Positions 8,081 to 16,168 of a stretch of 64,000 bases of DNA are shown one piece after another (the stretch's first letter is position 1; each line of letters opens with the position of its first letter). Both the position numbers and the translations under genes were made by a program. Origin of the DNA: CBFGTV01 sp965652145 (GTDB lineage: Bacteria > Bacillota > Clostridia > Peptostreptococcales > Natronincolaceae). The stretch is from contig CBFGTV010000008.1 of NCBI GenBank assembly GCA_965652145.1, forward strand, positions 1 to 64,000. The letters run 5' to 3'. The notes under the pieces are model-generated. The model was not told the DNA's origin. It saw only the letters and a program-made list of their open reading frames with translations, and searched no databases.

Positions 8081-10084
8081 CTAATCCTTTTTATCTTGAT
8101 TTTCCTTTGTTTCATCTTCAACTTTCTTGGCTAAATCGACAGCCTCAACCTGCTTATTTTCTGCAGCTTCGGATGGGTCATCCTTCTTCTCAAGCTTGAT
8201 TTCAGATGCCTTAAGCTCTTTAAATCGCTTTTCAATATCTTCGATGCTATCTTCGTCATTAATGACTAATTCACCCTTAAATATTTTATCGAACATATCT
8301 GCATCAAGGGTTTCCAGCTTAAGAAGGGCCTTTGCAATGATATGCAGCTTATCTATATTTTCGCTTAGAAGTTTTTCAGTCTGTTGATATGCATGATCAA
8401 CAATTCGCTTAATTTCACGGTCAATTTCAGCTGCCACCTCTTCAGAGTAGTTTCGCCTTGATATCATGTCTCTACCAAGGAAGACCTCCTCTTCATTGCC
8501 GCCCAAGGACATTGAACCCAGCTTTTCACTCATACCATATTGGGTAACCATGGCCCTGGCAATTGCTGAAACCCGCTGAAGGTCATTGGAGGCTCCGGTA
8601 CTAATATCATCTAATACCAGTTTTTCTGCTACTCTTCCTCCTAAAAGATGAACAATATGGGATTCCATCTCTGTTTTAGTCGTATAGTATTTATCCTCGG
8701 TTGGCAGAATCATGGTGAAGCCACCGGCCCTGCCCCTAGGTATAATGGTTACCTGATGTACTGGGTCCATATTGGGGGTTAAGGTTGCTACCACCGCATG
8801 CCCGGCTTCATGATAGGCAGTAAGCCTTCTTTCCTTTTCACTGATCACCCGGCTCTTCTTTTCTACCCCGGCAATTACTTTTGTAATAGCCTCTTCAATG
8901 GTGGCCATTCTAATTTTCTTTTCATTTTTTCTTGCTGTCAATAGGGCTGCCTCGTTCATTAGGTTTTCTATATCAGCTGGTGTAAAGCCTGGAGTTCGTC
9001 GAGCCAGCACATCAATTTGAACATCCTCTGCCATGGGTTTGCCCTTGGCATGAACCTTTAAAATAGCCTCTCTACCCTTGATATCGGGAACACCTACCAC
9101 CACCTGCCTGTCAAATCGACCAGGTCTTAATAGGGCAGGGTCTAAAATATCAGGACGGTTTGTGGCGGCTACAATGATAATCCCTTCATTGATTCCAAAG
9201 CCATCCATCTCAACCAATAGCTGATTGAGGGTTTGCTCTCTTTCATCATGGCCACCGCCTAACCCGGCACCTCTTCTTCGCCCTACGGCATCAATTTCAT
9301 CAATAAATATAATACAAGGGGAATTTTTCTTTGCCTGTTCAAATAAATCCCTTACACGGGAGGCACCTACCCCTACAAACATCTCAACGAAATCTGAGCC
9401 ACTGATACTAAAGAAGGGAACTCCGGCTTCTCCAGCAACGGCCTTGGTTAAATAGGTCTTACCGGTACCCGGAGGACCTACCATCAGAATTCCCTTAGGA
9501 ATTCTGGCACCCAATTCAATATACTTGCGAGGGTTCCTTAAGAAATCCACCAGTTCCTGAAGCTCTTCCTTTTCTTCATCCAAGCCGGCTACATCGTCAA
9601 AGGTAACTTTTTTGCGCTCATCTTCCTTGTGAAGCTTTGCTCTGCTTTTCCCGAAGGACATGACTCGACTGCCGCCCCCCTGGGATTGCTGCATAAATAC
9701 AAACCAAAATACAACAAAAATCAAGATCATAAATATTGAGGGCAGTAATTCTATAAACCAGGGTGTACCAGCTGGCGGTTCTGCCTCAACCACAAAATTA
9801 GGGTCCTGATCCATTCTTTCCTCTAGTATTCTGGTAAAGTTTTCTGTACTGTACACATCGGGAATATAGGATTTAAACTGTTTATCTCCTTCTACGAGAA
9901 TTCCCTCTATAGAACGTTCAACAATATGAACCTGCTTGACGTTACCATCAATTAGTGCCTTATATAGTTCTGAAAATGTTAAGTCTACAGGTGAAGGCCC
10001 CGGCTTTCCATATAGCTGTATCAAGAGCAGTAGTGCAATGAATACGAAGATGTAAAAGCTGGCTCCTCGGAAAATTTTCCTCAA
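8081..10084 (-). CDS. ftsH: ATP-dependent zinc metalloprotease FtsH
   Basis: A 667-residue membrane-anchored AAA+ protease that degrades membrane and regulatory proteins and influences sporulation in Firmicutes. Order of features: TM1 near residues 8-25, an extracytoplasmic loop, TM2 near 105-125, Walker A GPPGTGKT, Walker B CIIFIDEIDAVG, an arginine-finger second region of homology, then the protease zinc site HEAGH. The C-terminal tail is Lys/Glu-rich. Start chosen as the TTG at 10082-10084, 7 bases after AGGAGG and giving the typical (M)RKIFRGASFY; a longer TTG start six codons upstream would place the SD inside the gene. It follows tilS by about 100 bases; no hpt gene is present between them. 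Confidence 0.97.
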   Translation of the reverse strand: MRKIFRGASFYIFVFIALLLLIQLYGKPGPSPVDLTFSELYKALIDGNVKQVHIVERSIEGILVEGDKQFKSYIPDVYSTENFTRILEERMDQDPNFVVEAEPPAGTPWFIELLPSIFMILIFVVFWFVFMQQSQGGGSRVMSFGKSRAKLHKEDERKKVTFDDVAGLDEEKEELQELVDFLRNPRKYIELGARIPKGILMVGPPGTGKTYLTKAVAGEAGVPFFSISGSDFVEMFVGVGASRVRDLFEQAKKNSPCIIFIDEIDAVGRRRGAGLGGGHDEREQTLNQLLVEMDGFGINEGIIIVAATNRPDILDPALLRPGRFDRQVVVGVPDIKGREAILKVHAKGKPMAEDVQIDVLARRTPGFTPADIENLMNEAALLTARKNEKKIRMATIEEAITKVIAGVEKKSRVISEKERRLTAYHEAGHAVVATLTPNMDPVHQVTIIPRGRAGGFTMILPTEDKYYTTKTEMESHIVHLLGGRVAEKLVLDDISTGASNDLQRVSAIARAMVTQYGMSEKLGSMSLGGNEEEVFLGRDMISRRNYSEEVAAEIDREIKRIVDHAYQQTEKLLSENIDKLHIIAKALLKLETLDADMFDKIFKGELVINDEDSIEDIEKRFKELKASEIKLEKKDDPSEAAENKQVEAVDLAKKVEDETKENQDKKD

Positions 10085-10182
10085 CAAAAGTCCTCCTCTC
10101 AATAAATGCTAGTTCTTAGTCTACTGCATTTTAATATTTTACCATACTACGTTGTTAAAAACAACTTTCACAAAATTCACCT

Positions 10183-11589
10183 CTACAAGGCTTCTGAACT
10201 GGCCTCCAGGTACTCTACCATCAAAATTCTTTTGGTTTTATTAGTTATTTTATATAATTCACTAATACGATACCCAACGACCCACATAATATTCTCGCCA
10301 TCGCATAATATAGGAACCTGTTCTCTTTTTTCCCTTTCCACCTTATGATCAATCATAAAATCCTTTAGCTTTTTACTTCCCTTTGCTCCCAGAGGGACAA
10401 ATCGGTCTCCTTCCCGACGATTTCGAATGTGCAGTCCCTTAGAAACTTTATCGTAATCAAAGGCCTTTAAATAAGGCTCCTTAGGATAGCCCTTCAATTC
10501 TTTCTTTTCTAATATTTTAAAACGAAAAGTACCGTTTAACTCCTGTATATAGGTTTCGCCCGGTGCTTCCACGGTATAATGAAACCTTTGCTCCGCTTCA
10601 GTAACATTGGTTGTAAATATGACCCGATGATAGCTTTTTTTTACGGTTATTCCCAGGGGTAATTGAATTTGTTTACCGCTTCCATCTAATTTCAAGAAAT
10701 TTTGTAATAGATCGATATGCTTAAATTCAATCCCCTCGCCCTTTCCCGCTAATTCTTCCACTGTTAATCGAAAAATTCTGGTTAAAAGAGCCGTATGTAA
10801 ATTAATGAGTCCATGAATGGCAAAGCTGATTGTCTTTTGGTTTTCATTGGTTTTTAATATGTTATACATATCTCTGGCCTGCTGATCGATAAAATCATGG
10901 TCTTGCCTTAAAAGGGCAGCAGTTCTGCCAAGGGCTTCAATGATTTTGGGATTATATTCTGATTCCAGATGGGGAATAAGATGAAGCCTTATTTTATTTC
11001 GGTGATAAATTGGTTCAAGATTACTTTGATCAATTCTAGGGTGCAGCTTATATTCCTGACAATAGGCTTCAATTTCTTGACGGCTGACATCCAACAGGGG
11101 TCTGATAATTTGATCCCGTCGATGCTGTATTGCCGATAGACCCTGAAGTCCTGCACCTCTGATCAGGCGCATTAATACTGTTTCAGCCTGGTCATTTAAG
11201 TTATGGGCCACAGCAACTTTTTCTGCCCCGACCCTTTGGGCAATTTCATCAAAGAAGCGATACCGTTGAATTCTGCCGGCTTCTTCCATGGACAGCCCCT
11301 TTTCCTTGGCATAGCCGGGAACATCAACGCTTTTTACAAAGCACATAATATTCAAGCCTTCACAAAGCTGTGTAACATACTGGGCATCCTTATGGGCTTC
11401 GATTCCTCTAAAATTATGGTTCAAATGGGCAGCATAGAGCTGTATATCATAAACTTTTTGAAGGGAATATAAGCCGTGGAGCAGACACACTGAATCGGGC
11501 CCTCCTGAAACTGCAACAACTACCTTATCTCCCCTTTTTAATAAATGATTTAAATCAATGGTTTCTTTTATTTTGTCAATTACTGTCAT
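10183..11589 (-). CDS. tilS: tRNA(Ile)-lysidine synthase
   Basis: A 468-residue N-type ATP pyrophosphatase that modifies C34 of the CAU-anticodon tRNA-Ile to lysidine so that it decodes AUA. The PP-loop SGGPDSVCLL is near residue 29. HNLNDQAETVLMRLIRGAGLQGLSAI follows (adenylation and lysine binding), and a C-terminal TilS domain ends with GSKKLKDFMIDHKV. Length and domain order are normal. It lies in the conserved clostridial order VWA protein, protein kinase, tilS, ftsH. The ATG start follows GAGGGATGACCC. Confidence 0.95.
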   Translation of the reverse strand: MTVIDKIKETIDLNHLLKRGDKVVVAVSGGPDSVCLLHGLYSLQKVYDIQLYAAHLNHNFRGIEAHKDAQYVTQLCEGLNIMCFVKSVDVPGYAKEKGLSMEEAGRIQRYRFFDEIAQRVGAEKVAVAHNLNDQAETVLMRLIRGAGLQGLSAIQHRRDQIIRPLLDVSRQEIEAYCQEYKLHPRIDQSNLEPIYHRNKIRLHLIPHLESEYNPKIIEALGRTAALLRQDHDFIDQQARDMYNILKTNENQKTISFAIHGLINLHTALLTRIFRLTVEELAGKGEGIEFKHIDLLQNFLKLDGSGKQIQLPLGITVKKSYHRVIFTTNVTEAEQRFHYTVEAPGETYIQELNGTFRFKILEKKELKGYPKEPYLKAFDYDKVSKGLHIRNRREGDRFVPLGAKGSKKLKDFMIDHKVEREKREQVPILCDGENIMWVVGYRISELYKITNKTKRILMVEYLEASSEAL

Positions 11590-11670
11590 GGGTCATCCCT
11601 CATTCTTCTAAATAAATTATTTCTCTGTTTTTTCAAATATTCCTTTTATATCAGCCAACAATCTTTTTAT

Positions 11671-12579
11671 TTAATAATTTGTTAAGAAAATCAATAGAAC
11701 AGTTAACAGCATCAGACCTAGGCTGGCTGCAAAAAATCTTTGTATGTTGATATCAAGCTTCTTTTTTTTCATTTTCAGGGCACACTGCCCTTCTATATTA
11801 TATAATTCATTAATTCGCTTTTCAAACCCTTCTAGTAAGGTTTTTTCTTGATTGAGGGATCGTACTATAAATTGCTTTAAATCATTGCTGATGGAGAGGG
11901 CCATAATTTGCCCCATCAGCTGTTTCTTGGTCTGACGATAGGGATTGAGCTTTTCACCCAGCAAAAGCCGAATCAACATCATGGTCAAAGCAAAGTATTC
12001 ATAGGAAATTTCGGCCCTTCGGATGCCACAATGCCAGCAGGCTCGATCATAGGCCGGGGTGTATTCCTTAATTCCTTCCCCCAGTCTCACCACGCCTCCC
12101 AGATCAATCAGCTTCAATTGATGATTTTTTTCATCTATCATAATATTTTCCAGCTTTAAATCTCCTAATATGTAGCCCATCCTATGGAAATATTCTAGGC
12201 CTTTAAGCATTACCATTAATATCGTCAGGCATAACTGGGCTTCCATGGGCTTATTCCTGGAGTAAGCCTTCAGGTTGAGTCCAGGAATATATTCCAAAAG
12301 TAAAAAGTGCAGTAATCTTCCATGAACCTCACAGTCATCTATTCCATATACATTTACCACAAATGAAGTTTTTTCAAACTGCTTTAACATATGGTATTCT
12401 CGATTAATTGATAGGTTTTCGGTACCGGCCTTTAGGGCAAAATACTTTTTCTGCTGTTCTCCATAGACCAGATAAACCGCTGCAGTCCCCCCCATTCCAA
12501 GGGGTTTAATTACCTTAAAGCGTTCTTTAGACCATTTTCCCGTTATATAAGGGACATCAATCAGCATTTTTCCTTTCAT
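11671..12579 (-). CDS. Serine/threonine protein kinase with C-terminal membrane anchor
   Basis: A 302-residue Hanks-type kinase. The glycine loop is LGMGGTAAVYLV (about residues 27-38). The ATP-binding Lys is in YFALKAG. The catalytic loop is GDLKLENIM, in which the usual HRD is replaced by LGD but the DxxxxN pair is kept, and the metal-binding DFG is DLG. A single hydrophobic segment (about residues 280-299) ends the protein, so the kinase domain is predicted cytoplasmic and tail-anchored. It follows the VWA gene by about 50 bases and precedes tilS; in many Clostridia this pair lies downstream of spoIIE. Target proteins are unknown. Confidence 0.85.
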   Translation of the reverse strand: MKGKMLIDVPYITGKWSKERFKVIKPLGMGGTAAVYLVYGEQQKKYFALKAGTENLSINREYHMLKQFEKTSFVVNVYGIDDCEVHGRLLHFLLLEYIPGLNLKAYSRNKPMEAQLCLTILMVMLKGLEYFHRMGYILGDLKLENIMIDEKNHQLKLIDLGGVVRLGEGIKEYTPAYDRACWHCGIRRAEISYEYFALTMMLIRLLLGEKLNPYRQTKKQLMGQIMALSISNDLKQFIVRSLNQEKTLLEGFEKRINELYNIEGQCALKMKKKKLDINIQRFFAASLGLMLLTVLLIFLTNY

Positions 12580-12631
12580 GGCCTCACCTGTTAATTATAA
12601 TTTTATTGATAAAAAAGGTAGGGATGGCTCC

Positions 12632-13363
12632 CTACCCGATAAATTCTTCTAAGCACTGGGGTTCCATATGCTGCTTGATTCCAGTGTATTCTTCAATTAG
12701 CTCTATTCCCCGTTCAATGGCCAATGCCGTTGGTGTTGCTCCACCGGGCTTGATTCTATAAAGACTTCGCTCTAATTGCTGGGGATTTTCACCAAAGTTT
12801 TGCAGTACGATGGTACTGGCCTTTCCATCGCCCGGAAAGCCCACCACTGCCAAATGAACTGTTCCCCTTCTTCCCCTGAAGGATTCAACCAAATCCATAA
12901 TACTATGGCGGGCTGCCTGAATTTTGGTGGTCATGCTGCCGCTGCAATCCAAGAGAATACAGCAGTAAATTGTAATTTCCTCTGAATACTCGTCTATGTA
13001 GTTTAGTATTTTACTTCTTGAATCTGGGGCCATTTGAGACAGGTCTGAACCGATTATTTCCTTTAGTTGCCTATTGACGGTTTCCTTAAGGGTCGAGCTA
13101 ACGGTTTGGTAGCTTAAGCTCTGTATCGTTTGAGACAGGGCTTCAATGTAGCTGTACTCGTATAGGCCGCCCCCTGCCTTGGCAATGTTCACAATTTCCT
13201 CGAAGGGCTTTTCCTTCTGCTGGTTTTGGGCGATAATTCCCACTGTATTGACCGTTATTCCCTGCCGAAGGGCGGCCCTTGCTGCCAATACCGGGTCACC
13301 ACCCATATTTGACTCACCATCGGTGACCAAAACAATTTGTCTAATGGTTGCTTCCTTTGACAT
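12632..13363 (-). CDS. VWA-domain protein with apparently permuted MIDAS motifs
   Basis: A 243-residue soluble protein. The N-terminus opens with IVLVTDGESN (Asp15, the third MIDAS element), while DCSGSM (Asp139, the first element) and GGATPT (Thr210, the second) come later. The C-terminal half therefore supplies the beginning of a Rossmann-like VWA fold and the N-terminal half supplies its end, with about 90 helical residues between. It is encoded directly upstream of the protein kinase, as in related clostridial clusters, so the two may work together, probably in sporulation or signalling. The function is not established. The start follows GGGGTGAAATC. Confidence 0.8.
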   Translation of the reverse strand: MSKEATIRQIVLVTDGESNMGGDPVLAARAALRQGITVNTVGIIAQNQQKEKPFEEIVNIAKAGGGLYEYSYIEALSQTIQSLSYQTVSSTLKETVNRQLKEIIGSDLSQMAPDSRSKILNYIDEYSEEITIYCCILLDCSGSMTTKIQAARHSIMDLVESFRGRRGTVHLAVVGFPGDGKASTIVLQNFGENPQQLERSLYRIKPGGATPTALAIERGIELIEEYTGIKQHMEPQCLEEFIG

Positions 13364-13444
13364 GATTTCACCCCATTTGTTTTTTTGTAATTATTACCAT
13401 AGGTCAGGTTATTTATACCAATTTCCATGGTTAAAAATGGGCGT

Positions 13445-13480
13445 AAAAAAGCCATCTAATCTTTTAAAAGTCAGATGGCT
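13445..13480 (-). terminator. Terminator at the 3' end of the mini-CRISPR transcript
   Basis: Arms AGCCATCT (13450-13457) and AGATGGCT (13473-13480) are followed on the minus strand by TTTTTT (complement of 13445-13450). It begins 8 bases after the last, degenerate CRISPR repeat and lies 80 bases upstream of the VWA gene, so it separates the two transcripts. Confidence 0.8.
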
Positions 13481-13488
13481 AAGGAAAA

Positions 13489-13648
13489 ATCATAATTCCT
13501 TATAGGTACTTTCTAAACTTGCTGTATATATCGTATTTCCCATCTCGAATTTCGTTTCAATTCCTTATAGGTACTTTCTAAACCAAGATAGCAATATTAG
13601 AAGAACACACAAAAGAATGTTTCAATTCCTTATAGGTACTTTCTAAAC
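13489..13648 (-). CRISPR. Orphan mini-CRISPR array: three 30-bp repeats, two 35-bp spacers
   Basis: Repeats lie at 13489-13518, 13554-13583 and 13619-13648. The last two are identical, and in transcript orientation (minus strand) they end in AATTGAAAC, the 3' handle seen in type I-B and some type III repeats of Clostridia. The repeat at 13489 is changed only in its 3' end (first five + strand bases), as expected of a leader-distal terminal repeat. Both spacers (13519-13553, 13584-13618) are exactly 35 bp. No cas gene lies in the window. A promoter and a terminator flank the array closely. Orientation is inferred from the handle and the degenerate end. Confidence 0.9.
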
Positions 13649-13663
13649 CCATTACATACATTG

Positions 13664-13692
13664 AGTTTAACACCTTTACTATATTTTGTCAA
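13664..13692 (-). promoter_or_regulatory. Predicted promoter in the CRISPR leader
   Basis: On the minus strand TTGACA (complement of 13687-13692) and TAAACT (complement of 13664-13669) are separated by exactly 17 bases. Transcription would start about 10 bases before the first repeat. It lies in the short leader between the array and the kamE-end hairpin. Confidence 0.55.
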
Positions 13693-13778
13693 AGGTAAAC
13701 CAGGCTGTCATTGGTCTGGCGATTTTCTCTAATATTTCCGGCTATCCATTCCAATGGCTTAAATACAGCTTCAAATAA

Positions 13779-13830
13779 AATTGTCGTCGATCCCCCGTGT
13801 TTTTTACGCTATTGGGGGTCGACGACAATT
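13779..13830 (-). terminator. Large hairpin at the end of the kam operon
   Basis: Seventeen-base arms (13779-13796 and 13814-13830), identical apart from one bulged base, surround a 17-base loop. It begins two bases past the kamE stop codon. The minus-strand copy is followed by TTATTTG, so it probably terminates the kam operon, although the T tract is weak and the stem is unusually long and GC-rich for a simple terminator. Confidence 0.6.
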
Positions 13831-13832
13831 AA

Positions 13833-14594
13833 TTACACCAATCCCATTTTCCTGTTGGCGATTTCATGTACTATAAAGGTGGCTACATCCTCGGCAAAGC
13901 TACCCGTTCCAAAGCCAGCATCGTAGCCCAGCTCCTTGGCCAGCTCGTGACTCAGCCTGGGGCCACCGCAGACCAATACCACTTGATCCCTGAGTCCTTC
14001 TGCTTCTAAAAGCTCCACCAATTGAGTCAGGTTGGGAATGTGTACATCCTTTTGGGTTACCACCTGGGAAACCAAAATGGCATCGGCCTTTAGCTCGATA
14101 GCCCTGGCCACCAGGTCTTCATTTAAAACCTGACTGCCTAAATTGTGGGCTTCAATGCCCTTGTATCTTTCAAGGCCGTAATGACCATCATAGCCCTTCA
14201 TATTCATTATGGCATCTATTCCCACGGTATGGGCATCGGTTCCGGTACAGGCCCCCACCACCACAATGGGCCTGCCAATTTGGCTTTCAATAAATTCCTC
14301 TACCTCTTCCATTGACAGGGTTTCTACATCTACCTTAACCACCTCAATGGCATTGTAATCTACGGTATGGACACATTTCCCATAGACTATAAAATAGGTG
14401 TAGCCCTGGCTAAGCCCCTTCATATGAACCACCGAGGGTTCCTCAAGGCCCATTTTGCCAGCCAGCTGCCTGGCGGCCTCTCTGGCCTCCTCACCGTAGG
14501 GCACCGGCAGGGTAAAGCTTACCTGCACCATTCCGTCATTTAAGGTATCGCCATAGGGCTTAACCCGTGAATAATCAATTTTTTCTATTTCCAT
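13833..14594 (-). CDS. kamE: Lysine 5,6-aminomutase beta (B12-binding) subunit
   Basis: A 253-residue subunit of the B12- and PLP-dependent enzyme that moves the terminal amino group of D-lysine or beta-lysine to C5. It contains the base-off motif with His122 (GTDAHTVGIDAI) and, at Lys145 in LERYKGIEAHN, the residue equivalent to the Schiff-base lysine reported as Lys144 of the Clostridium sticklandii beta subunit. The C-terminal half is a cobalamin-binding Rossmann domain (ADAILVSQ, VLVCGGPRLSHELAKELG). Its start overlaps the end of kamD by 10 bases, indicating translational coupling. It is the last gene of the operon. Confidence 0.96.
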   Translation of the reverse strand: MEIEKIDYSRVKPYGDTLNDGMVQVSFTLPVPYGEEAREAARQLAGKMGLEEPSVVHMKGLSQGYTYFIVYGKCVHTVDYNAIEVVKVDVETLSMEEVEEFIESQIGRPIVVVGACTGTDAHTVGIDAIMNMKGYDGHYGLERYKGIEAHNLGSQVLNEDLVARAIELKADAILVSQVVTQKDVHIPNLTQLVELLEAEGLRDQVVLVCGGPRLSHELAKELGYDAGFGTGSFAEDVATFIVHEIANRKMGLV

Positions 14595-16150
14595 GACGAA
14601 CCCTCCTCAAGCATAATTTCAACGAAGGGATTGAGGTATCCGGGGGCCTTCCTGATGACTCCCTCTAACCCCTTGCCGCCGGTTCTTGAGCGTTTGACGC
14701 CACCAAACTTTCCTTCCTCGATGGTTTTAAAGAGTCCATCGTATTCGATTTGCTCCAGTAGTGCAGCTGCCTCCTGTAAAACCGATTGGGCTCTTTTTTG
14801 TATGATACCGTCTTCCTTAAAGACAATTTCGCTGCCTAAGTCTTGGCAGTTATTAAAAATATATTGGGCATTATCAATTGACAGGGCCCGGTCTTGAAGA
14901 TGGGGGGTATGGATTGCCTCCGTCAGCATCCCCAATAATTGAATTCCCTGTCCTGTCCAGATTGACACCAGGTTAAAGAGGGCATTCTGTACATGGCCCT
15001 TGAAAATATCCCCTGTCATAAACTTGGTGGGGGGCATGTATTTTAAAGGAGCCTTGGGGAAAATTTCCCTTGCCATTTGGGCCTGGGCCAGCTCCAGTAA
15101 AAAACCATTGGTCAGATTAGGGTCCATTTCAAAGGCATGGCCCAGGCCCATTTGCTCTTCGGGAATTCCTGCCTTTAGGGCAAACTGTTCATTGATAAAC
15201 TGGGAAGCCAGCACCGTATGGGCCTCTTCCACAGCATCGGCGGTGGTTAAGTAATTGTCTTCGCCTGTATTAATGATAATTCCAGCATAGCCGTTAATAA
15301 CACGAGAAAAGAATTGGTCAATCAAGGTACGCTGCATATTAATGTCTCTAAACAAAATACCATAGAGGGCATCATTCAGCATTACATCCAGCCTTTCCAA
15401 GGCCCCCATGGCTGCAATTTCAGGCATACTCAGACCAGAGCAATAGTTGCACAGGCGAATATATCGCCCCACCTCTTCTCCCACTTCATCCAAAGCCCTA
15501 CGCATAATCTTGAAGTTTTCCTGGGTGGCAAAGGTACCGCCAAAGCCCTCGGTGGTGGCACCATAGGGCACATAGTCTAAAAGACTTTGGGCCGTCGACC
15601 GGATCACTGCAACAATGTCGGCTCCCTGACGGACAGCGGCCTGGGCCTGTACTGCATCTTCATAAATGTTTCCCGTAGCCACGATTACGTACAAGTAGGG
15701 TCTTTTTCCCTCTCCCAGCCCCTTGATCATGGCATCACGTCTTAGTCGATTTTCCCTTATCCTTTCTACCATTTTTAAAACGATAGGTGTAATCCGCTCT
15801 TGAATAGCCTTTGGCGACTCACCGGGAACCCTCAGTAAATGAATTTCTTTCTTTGCCACCGCCTCTGCAATTTCCTGGGGACTCAAATCAAAATGTACCA
15901 TGGCATTTCCCAGCCAGTAGGCAATTCCCTGGCCCAGACCACCATTTTCTTTAATATGGTCCACCACCACATTGGGTAAAGGCGTATCTGTATCGTCTAC
16001 CCCATCTATTCCCATGAGCCTGGCTATGGTTCGCTCTACGCTGACGGTGGTATGCAGATCAATAAATTCCTGTACCTCATCGGCAATGTGCTTAGCCGCA
16101 TTCCTGGCTCTATTAATAATTTCTTGGTCGAGATTTAACTTACTTTCCAT
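14585..16150 (-). CDS. kamD: Lysine 5,6-aminomutase alpha subunit
   Basis: A 521-residue TIM-barrel catalytic subunit that pairs with KamE and contributes the PLP-binding environment. Family segments include VERTIARLMGIDGVDDTDTPLPN, GYAGIIINTGEDNYLTTADA, NEQFALKAGIPEEQMGLGHAFEM and PLKYMPPTKFMTGDIFKGH. Length matches the family. SD is GAGGGG. It lies 18 bases downstream of kamC. Together with KamE and the KamB/KamC reactivase it carries out the second aminomutase step of lysine fermentation, giving 3,5-diaminohexanoate. Confidence 0.97.
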   Translation of the reverse strand: MESKLNLDQEIINRARNAAKHIADEVQEFIDLHTTVSVERTIARLMGIDGVDDTDTPLPNVVVDHIKENGGLGQGIAYWLGNAMVHFDLSPQEIAEAVAKKEIHLLRVPGESPKAIQERITPIVLKMVERIRENRLRRDAMIKGLGEGKRPYLYVIVATGNIYEDAVQAQAAVRQGADIVAVIRSTAQSLLDYVPYGATTEGFGGTFATQENFKIMRRALDEVGEEVGRYIRLCNYCSGLSMPEIAAMGALERLDVMLNDALYGILFRDINMQRTLIDQFFSRVINGYAGIIINTGEDNYLTTADAVEEAHTVLASQFINEQFALKAGIPEEQMGLGHAFEMDPNLTNGFLLELAQAQMAREIFPKAPLKYMPPTKFMTGDIFKGHVQNALFNLVSIWTGQGIQLLGMLTEAIHTPHLQDRALSIDNAQYIFNNCQDLGSEIVFKEDGIIQKRAQSVLQEAAALLEQIEYDGLFKTIEEGKFGGVKRSRTGGKGLEGVIRKAPGYLNPFVEIMLEEGSSWK

Positions 16151-16168
16151 AGAACCCCTCCTCTGACA

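Noticed and set aside
10106..10348. 80-codon plus-strand frame between ftsH and tilS
   Set aside because: Overlaps the 3' end of tilS on the other strand; low complexity and no SD. An hpt gene was looked for here and is absent.
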